64,000 nt of DNA from Yamagishiella unicocca (GCA_003116995.1 BDSL01000133.1:62001-126000); one strand, 5' to 3'; shown: positions 11,715 to 22,537, counted from the stretch's first letter. Notes: a model not told the origin generated them from the letters alone. Translations and numbers: made by a program.

Positions 11715-12235
11715 CCGGTCTATCGCAGCCCTTGGCGGGTACACCGGTCTATCTCGACCGGCCCGGTCTACCTCTCGCTGCACTTCACCGGCTTGGTCTA
11801 ACTCTATCTGCCCATAACCGGCCCGGTCTCGCGGGCCTCGACCGGCCCGGTCTACCTCTCGCTGCACTTCATCACCGGCCTGGTCTAACTCTGCCCATAA
11901 CCGGCCCGGTCTCGCGGCCCTCGACCGGCCCGGTCTACCTCTCGCTGCACTTCACTGGCCCGGTCTAACTCTATCTGCCCATAACCGGCCCGGTCTCGCG
12001 GCCCTCGACCGGCCCGGTCTACCTCTCGCTGCACTTCATCACCGGCCCGGTCTAACTCTATCTGCCCATAACCGGCCCGGTCTCGCGGGCCTCGACCGGC
12101 CCGGTCTACCTCTCGCTGCACTTCACCGGCCCGGCCTAACTCTGCCCATAACTGGCCCGGTCTCGCGGCCCTCGACCGGCCCGTATACCTCTCGCTGCAC
12201 TTCACCGGCTCGGTCTAACTCTGCCCATGACCGGC
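11715..12235. repeat. ~84-bp satellite with GACCGG palindromes, about six units
   Basis: Units repeat the order GGTCTACCTCTCGCTGCACTT, CACCGGCCCGGTCTAACTC, TGCCCATAACCGG, CCGGTCTCGCGG about every 84 bp, with small indels (CTATCTGCCC versus CTGCCC). GACCGG-C-CCGGTC palindromes occur in almost every unit. The array lies about 340 bp inside the left end of the transposon. Confidence 0.93.
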
Positions 12236-13765
12236 CCGACGCCTAGCAGCAACAAGGCTAGCAGGCAGACGACCTGCATTGGCACCCTGAGCTGCTCCAG
12301 CACCACGTCCACCATGGCTGCCACTGCGGCCTCCACCAGCAAGTAGTACGCCATTTGACGGAGCAGAACCTGAATACACACAGTAGTGTTATGTGTGTCC
12401 TTTTTTATGTAAGGGTGTCCGTTTTATACCACAATTTGATTCTTACCGGCAACTAGTTGGCTCCCTCCTGCCTTTGGCACCGCTGCCTTTTTGCCGCCTA
12501 GTGGAACGCCTGCCGTAACAATGAAAATTTTGTTGTATAGTTCGCAAGGAATAGTACGCCGTGGATGCATAATACATTCGCACCTTTAGCGGGGACTTTC
12601 AGGCCTGCAAGGGCCCCGTAGTCCACTTGACATACCTGCCTGCGCTGGCGGCGCCCCCCTGAATGTCGTGTACATAAGGGACATGGTGATATCAAATACT
12701 GTTCATGATGCATCCTATCATGCAGGGTATCTTACCATCGTCGACGTCCTCGACTCCAGTGCGTACAGAGGTGCCGCATCATCATCGTCTGCGGGATAGT
12801 CGTCTGGATTTCCATAAGCGCCGAATTGTCCAGCCGTGGCATCGGCATTGTAGCCCGGCGGCACGAGCCCACCTGCGAAAAATTAAAAGCCCACCGGTTA
12901 ATAGTAGGGAATGGATGAGGTCTCCGTAATCCCGCCACCTACGACGTCCTCATGTTGGACATTACCTGAGACCCCTTTTGCAACACATTCACTTCAACCG
13001 TTACATTTTCAAAACTATAAAAGATGTGACACGTGTCATCATGTTGGGTAGAGGTCTCCTTCATTACTCACATGGTGGCTGCGGCTGCTGCAGCTGTTCC
13101 ACAACTGCCTCGTTGACAAGTGACGCCATTTCGTCGCCTGTAAGACATGAAGCCTTCATGATTCGTTGCGCCAATGGGGAAGGGGGATGGGACGGCATAG
13201 GGGACCTACCCGCACTCCATAAGCAAAGACTCACTGCTTAAGTTACTGTATGCTTACCCGACACTGCTTTCCTTCTTCCTCTTCGCCTCGCGTCTGCTGT
13301 TCGGTGGGACGATAGCATCCAGTAACTGGATTGCTTGTATTCGTGGAACGTGGTACTCCTTCAGCAGGGACAGCCCTGCCTCCCGCGGATTGCTGTCAGA
13401 CGCTTCGATCTCGCTTGTCAGCGCAGATGTCAGAGTCTCGAAAGTCTCTCTACTGGTCCTTAACACCGATGCCAGCTCGGCCTTAGCGCGGTCGCTTAGA
13501 GCGCTTAGGATAGTGCCAGACACGCCCCGCAGTTGAAGGAAACTTTCGATGTCACTCTTTCCGTTGTAGGTAGGCGCTGACCCCATACGACCTTCAGGCG
13601 GTGCGTATCCATTTTGCGCATGGATAGGACCTCTGTGCCAGTCAGCTCCTGCGCCTCGGCCGTCGAGGCCTCGGCCAGCAGCTCCGTATGTTCGCTCACG
13701 TGGCTGATCGTAACTTGTCCCCGCCGCACCAGCACTTCGCGCTCTCCTATCGTCTTCTCCTCCAT
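12236..13765 (-). CDS. Spliced transposon-encoded protein, RG-rich and helical (tentative exons)
   Basis: The best exon is 13765-13258: after an ATTATCAG acceptor, one frame stays open for ~169 codons and ends at a GTAAGC donor. It encodes an acidic/Arg-Gly-rich N-terminal part (about 80 residues), then a helical stretch around SDIESFLQLRGVSGT and LLDAIVPPNSRREAKRKK. Further likely exons are near 13137-13072, 12872-12736 (acidic, with a run of Asp around DDYPADDDDAAP) and 12513-12450, plus a Gly-rich last part near 12370-12236. All have GT/AG borders, but frame joining between the first two is unresolved. Base composition is lower in GC than the host genes, like the plus-strand transposon ORF. 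An accessory (TnpA-like) protein is an inference from location only; no family was recognised. Confidence 0.4.
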
Positions 13766-13899
13766 CTGATAATTATTCGTGTGATGAAACGTTATCTGAC
13801 CGGTACATTTTTTCCCCGCCAAAATTTCAAAAGTGATCTATGCCCGCAACCGCTGCTGTATACAAATTGCATATAATTCAGGACATTGTCTTAGTGTAG

Positions 13900-14460
13900 T
13901 TAGTAGTTCGTTGTTAGGGAAAGTCTACGAGTGAATGGTTTGGTGAATTGTAAATTAGGATTACGATTTATTACATGTCGTACTGGCTCGCGCCAGTAGC
14001 ATGCGTCCCCCCATAACGGACGTCCGTCAAAGGGCGCACTTCTAGAACTAATACTAGAAAATCGGGATTATTCCCTTAATGACTCTGTCCGCGCCCTCTG
14101 TATCTGAGCCAAAAGGTTGCCTAGTTTCACCTGATCCCACGTAGTCATCACCACTTGCATATCCTGTCCAGTAGGAAAATCTACAGCTCGTCTGAGGGGC
14201 TCATACACGGGACACTCCATAAGAACATGAAACTCGTCTTCTACCATATCCCCGCGGCACACTCGGCACGTTCTCTCAACGCGTGGCTTACGCGGCCGAC
14301 GTGCAAAACGACTTACGTCGAGATCCCAACAGCCGAGACGAAAACGCATCAGCGCCGTGTGATGCTTCCGAGGCATACACGCGCGAAGGTGAATTAGCCG
14401 CGGCCGCCGTACAACACAATGCGTACGGTAGCAGTGTTCCGGGCGCCGCCTTTCTACAAC
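13900..14460 (-). mobile_element. LINE C-terminal fragment (zinc-knuckle end of reverse transcriptase ORF)
   Basis: The minus frame 14376-14068 reads MRFRLGCWDLDV, then CRVCRGDMVEDEFHVLMECP, then VYEPLRR. This is the C-x2-C-x8-H-x4-C pattern found at the end of many non-LTR reverse transcriptase proteins. The catalytic domain is absent, so the copy is 5'-truncated. It differs from the LINE at 15149-16453. It lies inside the 8.6 kb transposon and is presumably a nested insertion; its exact borders are not visible. Confidence 0.6.
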
Positions 14461-14573
14461 AGGCCTTAGGTGAAAGGGAATACTGCCGTCCTAAAAGGGT
14501 TAATGTAATGCACAGCAGACAGAGTGCATAATGCTTACCGCAACTCGCGGCCGCCATTCGGCTCGAGCAGTGC

Positions 14574-16576
14574 GTGTGGTGTCGAACGATTGCCATACCT
14601 CTCCTTGTCCTCTTCGTTTTGGATAATGGTGAAATGCAGAACGATGGAATCCGCGCCCTAGAGAGCGAGCCTGACAACGAGGGTTTGACACGAACACGTG
14701 TACCTATCATCCCGCCGGTACCTAAGAAACGTCCTAGGTATGCGAGCCAGCTCCTGCAAGATGTCGCAAGGCAGCACACAGCACCTGCCATCGCCTTCGA
14801 CTCATCTCTTCGAGCCAGCTTACCGATACGTCGTCGATTTGTCCCCACTCCGTTCAACGCCGATACCCCGCCTACTCGCATGGGAAACTCTGCATGTGGC
14901 GGTAGTTCTGGTGACGTAACTCAGTGCACCAGACAGCCGTTCAACGATTACACCCCGACCCCAACACGTAATGGTACTGGCGACCCTGGCCATGGTGGAA
15001 GCCCTGTTGATAGTACAGCGCCAAACTTCAATATCCCTGATTACCAGCAGCTGTCATCTGCTGAAGAAGATTCTCCCTCTTCAGAAGAAATGGCCGAAGA
15101 CTGGGCTGTATATGAGGACGCGGAAGAGGATTTTGCAGAGGGTGATGTTGTTGAGTTGTAACGGTTACAGTGGGTTCCAGACCAAGAGGTAGAACCATCG
15201 GGCGCACCGCCTGACACTGAACAAGACGGAGGAAACAAAAACCGACATGCACCGAAACAAAGGCAAACCACCAGAACACCAAATTGACAGGCCGTAGGCA
15301 TACAGAGCAGCAGCCAGCACCCCAGGGGGAATTTGCACTAGAGGCTCCCCTATCAGGAACTGGCCACCAACCAACCTAACATCCCAGCATCCGACGAACC
15401 AGTGAAGCGCCGCAGCGATGCAAACATCAGAACCAGCCACCTCTCATCCCATAAGGCACGGACCCCTAGCAGGGCTCAACACGCCTATATAGCCAGAAAG
15501 TATGAAGCACGGGAAACCCCGCTCCCCAAGACAACCCGAGCCGATCAGGAATCCACCAGTACCTCAGCCGGTCCCCCACACACAAGGCGATTGGCGACAA
15601 CCCGCAAGAAAGGATGCCGAGGCCCCACTGCATCCCAGCCTTTCTGGGGAAGCCCCAGCGCAGCAAAGCCCCTCAGCAGGGCCCAAAACTCCACCACCCC
15701 ATGGCGAACGGCACGATCCAGAAGACCACTACCCGGAGTAAGAGGGGGACCACCAGCCCCCGCCCTTGTCAAGGCCGCGGCCATAAACCGGCGCCCCACC
15801 TCCATGGCAGTAATAGCCGCCAGGACTACTACATCCCAGACGCAGGACTGTACCCCGGTAGGTGCTTGCACCAACCAAACTTGTGCCCGTGTCACCCCCG
15901 CACCACGCTGGGTCTCGAGTTGGGCAATCACTGCTTGAGCCACAGGGCAGAACCAAAAGTGGTGTAAGCGGGGGGTACCCGCCCCTGGAGACTCTCCAGC
16001 CGGCACACCGCACCCACAGGGGGCTGCTGCTGCCGTCCGCATATGAGAGTTCCCGAGGAGGGGGATCCCATCCACAGCCAACCGCCACCATCCCTCCTTA
16101 TAGGCCGGCTCCCACTTCATGCCAGACCAGAGCCGCCGGAACACTTGCTGCAAGGCATTCAGGACCGCTGGCAGGACTGGCCCGGTACCCCCAAGCGCTT
16201 CGCGCACAAATTTCTCATGCGCGGCCCGCCGGGCGTCCGCGAACTCGACCAGTTGCACAGCCGTCCCAACCCGAACAGTCATATCCCGCAGCGCCAGCGG
16301 CTCCCCCCCGCCCAACCGCCACCCCAACCGTGCGGTGAGCATGGACCCCACTTCCTCTATCCCAGGTAGAACGTGGGGTATACCCTGGGAGGAAACCGGC
16401 ATCACCAGTGCCGCTGCTTGCTTCCACGGGGTTGGCACCTCAGCTAGCAATGAGTGATGTGTACGAAGATGCTGAGGAGGGACATAGTGACCACAATCGG
16501 CTCAACTGGAACTTTAAACCGAATGAACGTGAGATGTTATGGAACAGGGGGTACCCTACTGAGCCGCGAAACTGAC
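14574..16576 (+). pseudogene. Acidic transposon ORF split by a LINE
   Basis: The plus frame 14574-15148 encodes ~190 residues: a polar, Pro/Thr-rich segment followed by a strongly acidic end (SSAEEDSPSSEEMAEDWAVY). At 15149 a minus-strand LINE begins. Beyond it, at 16454, the sequence GTGATGT is repeated, and the same kind of acidic coding continues (VYEDAEEGHSDHNR ... NEREMLWNRGYP) to a stop at 16574-16576. Taking one GTGATGT copy joins the two halves in frame, so the LINE interrupted a single exon. An upstream start (14634 ATG) or upstream exons are possible. The composition resembles the N-terminal region of an EnSpm transposase gene, but no domain was recognised in this part. Confidence 0.55.
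15149..16453 (-). mobile_element. 5'-truncated LINE with C-terminal ORF (copy 2)
   Basis: The minus frame 16450-15545 is ~300 codons of the C-terminal part of a non-LTR retrotransposon protein. It includes WWRLAVDGIPLLGNSHMRT, then CGCG, then PRLHHFWFCPVAQAV, a Cys-Cys-His-Cys knuckle. A ~400-bp 3' untranslated end follows, matching copies at 55-313, 44150-44330 and 59150-59330. Reverse transcriptase and endonuclease domains are missing, as expected for 5' truncation. Direct repeats GTGATGT at 15142-15148 and 16454-16460 are the target duplication. Confidence 0.85.
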
Positions 16577-17181
16577 GCTGCTGAAGCACACCGGACGTAG
16601 CGAGGTTGGCCGCCGATGGGAGAATGGCAAGCGGGAGAATGGCGAACAGGGCTAGGTTTTTGGCCCATACGGACCAGGAAACGGAATGCATAACAGATAG
16701 CAAAAACTACCAAAACGGACTGAGAAAACGGACCTAAACCGAGCCTGAAACAGAGAGGAAACGGTCCAGCCCATTCCCAGAGTGCTTGAGGTGTTGCCCT
16801 TGGACTACATGACGCAATAAATGAATCAGTTATTCGGTTATCGGTACATTGCATTTAGAAGTAACCCCGAATGACACGGACCTAAACCGAGCCGGGAACG
16901 GAGAGGATCGCTTGCTACGTTTTACAGTTCGTTATGAACGGACCAGGAACGGACCGGGCCAACGTAGCACGGTACGGACCCGATTACCGACCGCATAAGG
17001 CAGCACCTAACGGAAGCTTCCAAACCCAGCAGAGAACGGAGCATGTCACGGAGCAGCCAACCGACCGCATAAGGCAGTGCCTTACCAAGCTGAAAACCTA
17101 ATTTACCGAAATAGCATAAAACAAAGTAGAAGACGGGTGCCCTCACCAATGACAGCACGGTCCGTCCAGCGTGACCACTAA
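16577..17181. other. Non-coding interior of the transposon with short repeats
   Basis: No open frame of note. ACCGACCGCATAAGGCAG occurs at about 16986 and 17059, and CGGACCTAAACCGAGCC near 16720 and 16876. It probably represents intron or decayed sequence between the acidic ORF and the TNP2-like fragment. Confidence 0.55.
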
Positions 17182-17505
17182 GTAATATGTCAATGTGCAA
17201 AAGTCCTGCCAGGAGCTGACGGGGGGGAACCAAGCCGAAGGTTCGAGAAGGTCCGTGTCAATGGCCTACCAAGTGACGATCACACCGTCCATGACATAGT
17301 CATCAAGGTTTGTCTACAAGCATTAGCCCAACGGGATGCAAGCCCAGGTGCTACAGCAGAGACCGCTGTTACGCGAATGCTTACTAGTATTTTTCAGAAT
17401 ATGTCAAGTACCGACGCAAGCGCGGACCACCAGCGTGCAGCCTTATACCTTCCACGTACTTTCAATAGCTACCGCGCACTCGTGGCGTACCTGTGGGGCT
17501 TAATG
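17182..17505 (+). pseudogene. N-terminal fragment of an EnSpm (TNP2-like) transposase
   Basis: This frame is open from just after a stop at 17179 to 17751. Up to about 17505 it reads like real protein: FEKVRVNGLP, then HDIVIKVCLQALAQRD, TAVTRMLTSIFQNM and LPRTFNSYRALVAYLWGLM. The order 'helix - helix - LP..(Y/F)...(K/R)AL...L' resembles the segment that precedes the Cys motifs of TNP2/Transposase_21 proteins of CACTA elements. After ~17505 codon composition turns abruptly GC-rich and the meaningful frame changes, so the catalytic part is lost. Similarity was judged by eye and could be wrong. Confidence 0.4.
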
Positions 17506-18181
17506 GTGCAGGCCAGCCGCCCCCTCGCTGGAGCGGCTACTGCTGTTGAGGGATCACCTGTGCATGCTGTTGCTGCGGCAAACGGCGGTGCGAGGGCACG
17601 ACGTGGGCAAACTCGGGCTTGGGGACTTCGTAGACCCTGCACAACCTCACCGCCGGCCGTACCCGGGCTTCCCGTTGCCGCCACCCTGGGAGTGGGGTCC
17701 CTCTCTGGCCCCCTCCCTGTGTTTCCGACAGCGAGGCACCAAGGCTCATAAGCTGGCGCGCGCCCCGTTCGTGGAGCTGGTTCCCAACCCGGCGGAGCCA
17801 GCGTTCTGCCTTCCGCGGAACCTGGCCTACTACCTGTGGTGCTGTGGCCAGCCCGACGCCCCGGCGGGGAGCACCGTCCGGGACCTGTTGTTCCGGCCCC
17901 TGGCCCCGGATCAACAGGGCTTCAAGGAGACCGCGCTACGCAGCGCGAGCCTGGCGGCCCGGGTCCGCCTGCACCTGCAGGGGGCGGGGCTCTATGAGGG
18001 GGAAACCGTCCACAGTTTCCGCCGGGGCGCCTTGCAGGCCTCGGAGGCGTCGGGTGAAGGGGTTCCCGCCTTGCTGGCTTTTGGGCAGTTGCGGAGCGCC
18101 GCCACGCTTGGCCATTACTTGGATCCCCACCGTCACGAGCGGGACATACGGCCCCGCCTGTGCTTGGTGCTGATCCGCTAG
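17504..18181 (+). pseudogene. Tyrosine recombinase catalytic domain fragment (DIRS-like)
   Basis: A GC-rich frame open from 17504 to the stop at 18181 contains the tyrosine recombinase signature. There is an Arg in LLRQTAVRGHDVGKL (codon at 17591), Lys residues in GTKAHKLARA, a His-x-x-Arg pair in ETVHSFRRGAL, and a Tyr in SAATLGHYLDPHRH. The usual second His/Trp position appears to be Gln (FGQLRS). The domain is complete at its C-terminus. The N-terminal core-binding part is missing or lies in another frame, and there is no clean start codon. DIRS-family retrotransposons with such recombinases (for example Kangaroo of Volvox) are known from volvocine algae. No DIRS reverse transcriptase is present, so this is a fragment, fused or inserted next to the transposase relic. 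Confidence 0.7.
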
Positions 18182-18374
18182 GGCCTGTCATGCAATTGCG
18201 TCCAGTAAGCCATCCTGACGGGCCTTGGTTCTCTACTGAAGCCATTGTGCCATGGTCATGCGTAGTCCTACGGCACCCTAAGAAGGGTGGATGGTTGGTG
18301 GCCCTTGCTCGTCACTGGCATACCTTGCAACATCTGGAGGGTTGCCCAACGCCTCCCTGGATGGCGTAGTTTGG

Positions 18375-19440
18375 CGCTGGGTTTCCACGCAATTGATCCC
18401 AGACCGGGCCGGTCTCCGACCCCACAGCTAGCGCTGGGTTTGCGTGCAGCTGCCTCTTCGTGGGTTTGCATCGTTTCCGGGAGACAGTGTTGATTAGAAC
18501 GGTAGCAATCGATCCGAGACCGGGCCGGTCTCCGACCCCGCAGCGCTGGGTTTGCGTGCAGCTGCCTCTTCGTGGGTTTGCATCGTTTCCGGGAGACAGT
18601 GTTGATTAGAACGGTAGCAATCGATCCCAGACCGGGCCGGTCTCCGACCCCGCAGCGCTGGGTTTGCGTGCAGCTGCCTCTTCGTGGGTTTGCATCGTTT
18701 CCAGGAGCCAGTGTGGATAAAAACGGTATTAATTGATCCGAGACCGGGCCGGTCTCCGACCCCGCAGCGCTGGGTTTGCGTGCAGCTGCCGCTTCGTGGG
18801 TTTGCATCGTTTCCAGGAGCCAGTGTGGATAAAAACGGTATTAATTGATCCGAGACCGGGCCGGTCTCCGACCCCGCAGCGCTGGGTTTGCGTGCAGCTG
18901 CCGCTTCGTGGGTTTGCATCGTTTCCGGGAGACAGTGTTGATTAGAACGGTAGCAATCGATCCCAGACCGGGCCGGTCTCCGACCCCGCAGCGCTGGGTT
19001 TGCGTGCAGCTGCCTCTTCGTGGGTTTGCATCGTTTCCAGGAGCCAGTGTGGATAAAAACGGTATTAATTGATCCGAGACCGGGCCGGTCTCCGACCCCG
19101 CAGCGCTGGGTTTGCGTGCAGCTGCCTCTTCGTGGGTTTGCATCGTTTCCAGGAGCCAGTGTGGATAAAAACGGTATTAATTGATCCGAGACCGGGCCGG
19201 TCTCCGACCCCGCAGCGCTGGGTTTGCGTGCAGCTGCCTCTTCGTGGGTTTGCATCGTTTCCAGGAGCCAGTGTGGATAAAAACGGTATTAATTGATCCG
19301 AGACCGGGCCGGTCTCCGACCCCGCAGCGCTGGGTTTGCGTGCAGCTGCCTCTTCGTGGGTTTGCATCGTTTCCAGGAGCCAGTGTGGATAAAAACGGTA
19401 TTAATTGATCCGAGACCGGGCCGGTCTCCGACCCCGCTGC
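18375..19440. repeat. 112-bp satellite: nine exact-length units plus a partial
   Basis: Units start at 18433 and every 112 bp to 19329, ending at 19440, preceded by a shortened unit at 18375. Each carries GAGACCGG-G-CCGGTCTC or a one-base variant. Two subtypes differ in the middle (GGGAGACAGTGTTGATTAG versus AGGAGCCAGTGTGGATAAA), and their order is A A B B A B B B B. Open frames across it are an artefact of the repeat. Confidence 0.97.
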
Positions 19441-19779
19441 AGCGCTGGCTGAGTATCCACGCAACTCCCTAGTCATGGGGTAGCATCGTTTCTGGGATAA
19501 CGAATAGGTTAGAACGGCAGCAATTGATACGAGACAGTGATGAAACACTAAGAGAGGTATTCACGTATGTATGTAGGTAGCTAGACGTACGGGACACCGG
19601 GCCGGTCTCTGAGCTTCGAGCGTGCTCAGACATACTGAGCGCAGATTGTAAACTCAAATCAGTCCATAATTGAGAGTTACAAAAGGTTCTAGGTGGATGA
19701 AGCCTCTGCGATGCACTGAACGGTGTAAATGCGCCGAAGTTGGCGAGCCTGCACGGTGCTTACCCCACTAAAACAAGTC
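19441..19779. other. Spacer between 112-bp satellite and right subterminal zone
   Basis: No gene. One isolated satellite-like core (ACCGGGCCGGTCTCTGAG) at about 19595 and two partial decayed satellite segments are visible. Confidence 0.6.
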
Positions 19780-19942
19780 GTAAGAGGTTACGACGCATTT
19801 AAAGGTCTCGTCTTAAAAGGCTCGTAAGAGTCGTAGGGCCTTCTTATGCGGTAACGAACTTAGGAACCGTCATGACAGCTCGTAAACGATTATGAGGGCT
19901 CTTACGAGGGCTCTTATGAAGGCTCGTAAGGCTTTTACGAGG
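19780..19942. repeat. Right subterminal CGTAA motif zone
   Basis: Repeated (G)CTCGTAA, CTTACGAG and TTACGA motifs crowd the 160 bp inside the right terminal repeat. They mirror the left zone at 11385-11610. Confidence 0.8.
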
Positions 19943-19970
19943 CCTTTACGACGATTTGGCTGCCATAGGG
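19943..19970 (-). repeat. Right terminal inverted repeat
   Basis: Reverse complement is identical to 11352-11379 over 28 bp. It is followed by the second CTG target copy at 19971-19973. Confidence 0.9.
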
Positions 19971-20063
19971 CTGTTAATAACCTACAATAGCAACGTCTGC
20001 AATTTTGCGAACCGTATATATCTACATAACTGGTATAATATACGGTCGCAACTAGATCCCGTG

Positions 20064-20230
20064 TCAAAACGGCTCGTATAAACATGGATGTGTCGAATGT
20101 ATGTGTGTATATATGGGTAGATAAATTGCATTCGATACGTGGTTTACATCGTGTCAAAACGGATCGTATAAACATGAATGTATATGTGTATATATGGGTA
20201 GATAAACTGCATTTTATACGTGATTTACAG
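20064..20230. repeat. Two-copy ~85-bp AT-rich direct repeat
   Basis: The block GTGTCAAAACGG(C/A)TCGTATA...GTATATATGGGTAGATAAA...GTTTACA occurs twice, from about 20069 and 20153. Its GATCGTATAAACATG motif makes TATA-like strings, but no gene follows closely. Confidence 0.85.
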
Positions 20231-22537
20231 CTTGCCTTTAACGTGCAGGCTTTTGCCCTTGTATCCTTTATCCTGTTGTCTATGGCACAACCCTGACCAA
20301 AGATTTTTAGTCAGCATCTGTCAGCTGCATGAAGCAATAAAGACTGCCAACCAAGACAGACCAATTCCGCATACCATATGAGTCCAGCGAACCGTCCGAC
20401 AGGCGTAAGCTACCAAAGCAGTTTGGCCCATTTCAATGACGAACAAGTCAGTTGCGGCGGGACCCAACCGGGGCAACGCAGGGGCAGGGCGGGGTTGTGT
20501 TTGCGATTCATCGTGCGTGCCGGCCCTTGCCGCTTCTACACTCGAACGCAACACGGAACACTTCCAGGCTCGGTGTCGCTTCCCCTTTGTCTATCCATCA
20601 GTTTTCTCTGCACCCGCCCTCCCACTGCCCTCTCCGCCCCCCTGGCCTACACAGTTCGAGCAGCTCGCATGAAGTGCTGTGGCTACGTTTAGCAGTGCTT
20701 TTCGAATTATTGAGGTTTAGTTTGCATTGTTTGCACATGTGAAGCCAGGTTAATGGTGCGCACTGTGTCCATCATCTGTGCAGCATCCTGGGGCTGGCAC
20801 GGGCTGGCAGTACAAGGAACGCAAAATGTGTGACCAAATGACCAACGTTAATATTTACGGGGAGCAAAACGCCAACCGCCCTTTGGTGAGGCCAACGGCG
20901 AATGTGGGCGCACTACGTCACGAACCTAATCCAAAGCTAACGAGGCGCAACGCCTTCAGCCGCTACGCTCAGTCCCGAAGTCTCTTCCAAGCATTATAGT
21001 TATAAGTAATATGGTAATACTAGGTGAGATTACCCTATCAGCTGCAGCTCGATAGCGCGACACCAGCAGGACGTGGATCCATGGTTTAGTTCGGTCAGTC
21101 ATTCAGCAGGCGGGCGCGTCGGTCACTCGGTTCGGAGGCGGGCGGGTCGGTCATACGGTTATTGGACCGGATTCGGTTGGTCATAGGGAAGATGGGCGGA
21201 GCCGGCAAGTATGTCTTACATCTCTACAGCATTGGCAGCAGCGAGGTCTCCAGGTCCTCTTACCTTCCAAATTTTACCGCGGCAACGCCGTCCTTCCTGC
21301 TTTGCTTGCTATCGCGTTTTGCTTGTTGGCGGAGCGTTCTCTTTTTAATGTAGTTATCTTTAACTGAAGTCTGGGTAACGGGCCCGATGTGCACAGAGAC
21401 TTTGATTGTGTTGCACAAAGGTGGCGGTGACGGCGATGCAGTGTCAGTTGCTTGTCACGGCCGTAGTCTGCCGCAGTCTGCCGTTTTTGTGCTTTTCGTG
21501 ATGCTCGTCACCTGGCTCCATGCCTCCCGATCGACCAGGCACAGGCATGGCAATTAATGGCACGTGTAAACGCGGCCGCTTTGTTGCACTGCTGCGGCTG
21601 CTGCAGCGACACAGCATCCGGGCCTATCAGGGAAGCACATCAAGCGGTTCTCACTCCAGCCTGCCTACCACACCCATCCATGCGCCACTTACATCCCAGC
21701 ATCTGCATGGCCTTCAGCGTCACTTCTATTCCCACCATGCGCTGCACGCTACGCAAACCGGCGAAAACCCCAACCGCAGTGCAGACGCGGTACGGTAACC
21801 CCATCTTGCAGCGGCAAGCGTCCCGAAGAGAGCGCCCTGAATGCGGAACACTGTGCACTCAGCTTTGTCCTCTGCCCCATGTACGATCGCAATATATTTC
21901 TAACGGCACGTACGTTGCCACATCCATTTCGCAGCCTCTCGGCCAGGTCGTTTCCATTCGCGGACCCAGGCACAAGGCACTGTTCGCGGCACCACTGCCG
22001 TACCCCACGCACAGTACACTACCACACTAACATGCAGCATCCATCCAGCTCCTTCAGTTCGCTAAATCGTTTGTTTCCGCTCCTGCTGCTGCCAACCATG
22101 CCCCCGCGTCCGTAGTGTAGCTCCTGCTGATGGCCACCTGCCCGAGGCGGCCAGCCTTCCCTCGCTCACCCGAGCCCATCAACCGCTTCACGGAGCCGCC
22201 CGCTGCACCGCGCGCACTGCACCATTCAACGTCCGCACGGCTCAGCTGCTGCCGCAACGGCGGCCTGCAGCCCCTGCTCGCTGCGACTGGCCGCCGCTGT
22301 TGCGCCCCCTCGCCTGCCCCAATCTGCACACATGTAATGGTGGTCAGCGCAACGTGGAACACCTTCCGCACACCCACGCTACCGCGCGGCAACGACGATG
22401 AACCCAACACTTTTAATCGCTCCCACAACGACCAACACCAATACTGGGACGCCGGATGGCGCACGAGTATCCGCCAGCCTATGCCCATTCGCGGGGTAGT
22501 TCGGCAAGTCCAATCGCGAGCCGCCGTCGTGAGGAGT
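20231..22537. other. No gene recognised; 3' flank of the lectin gene
   Basis: Several open frames of 70-160 codons exist on both strands, including 21557-22030 plus, but none shows a family pattern or exon chain. The part nearest 22538 presumably contains the 3' untranslated region of the lectin gene. A direct CGGTC(A/G)GTCAT-type repeat lies around 21090-21185. Confidence 0.5.

Larger units (their letters stand above)
11352..19970. mobile_element. 8.6 kb TIR transposon, CACTA/EnSpm-like (inferred)
   Basis: Perfect 28-bp inverted repeats (CCCTATGGCAGCC...) occupy 11352-11379 and 19943-19970, flanked by a direct CTG at 11349-11351 and 19971-19973. A 3-bp target duplication fits EnSpm, Harbinger or Zator-type elements. 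Both subterminal zones are packed with CTCGTAA/CGTTACGA-type motifs, as in CACTA elements. The interior holds an AT-richer spliced minus-strand gene, a plus-strand acidic ORF and a TNP2-like fragment. It also holds later insertions (two LINEs, a tyrosine-recombinase fragment) and two satellites. The TIR does not begin with CACTA, so the superfamily assignment rests on target length and the transposase fragment. Confidence 0.75.

Noticed and set aside
18268..19548. Open frames across the 112-bp satellite
   Set aside because: They repeat with the satellite period, exist on both strands and show no unique domain.
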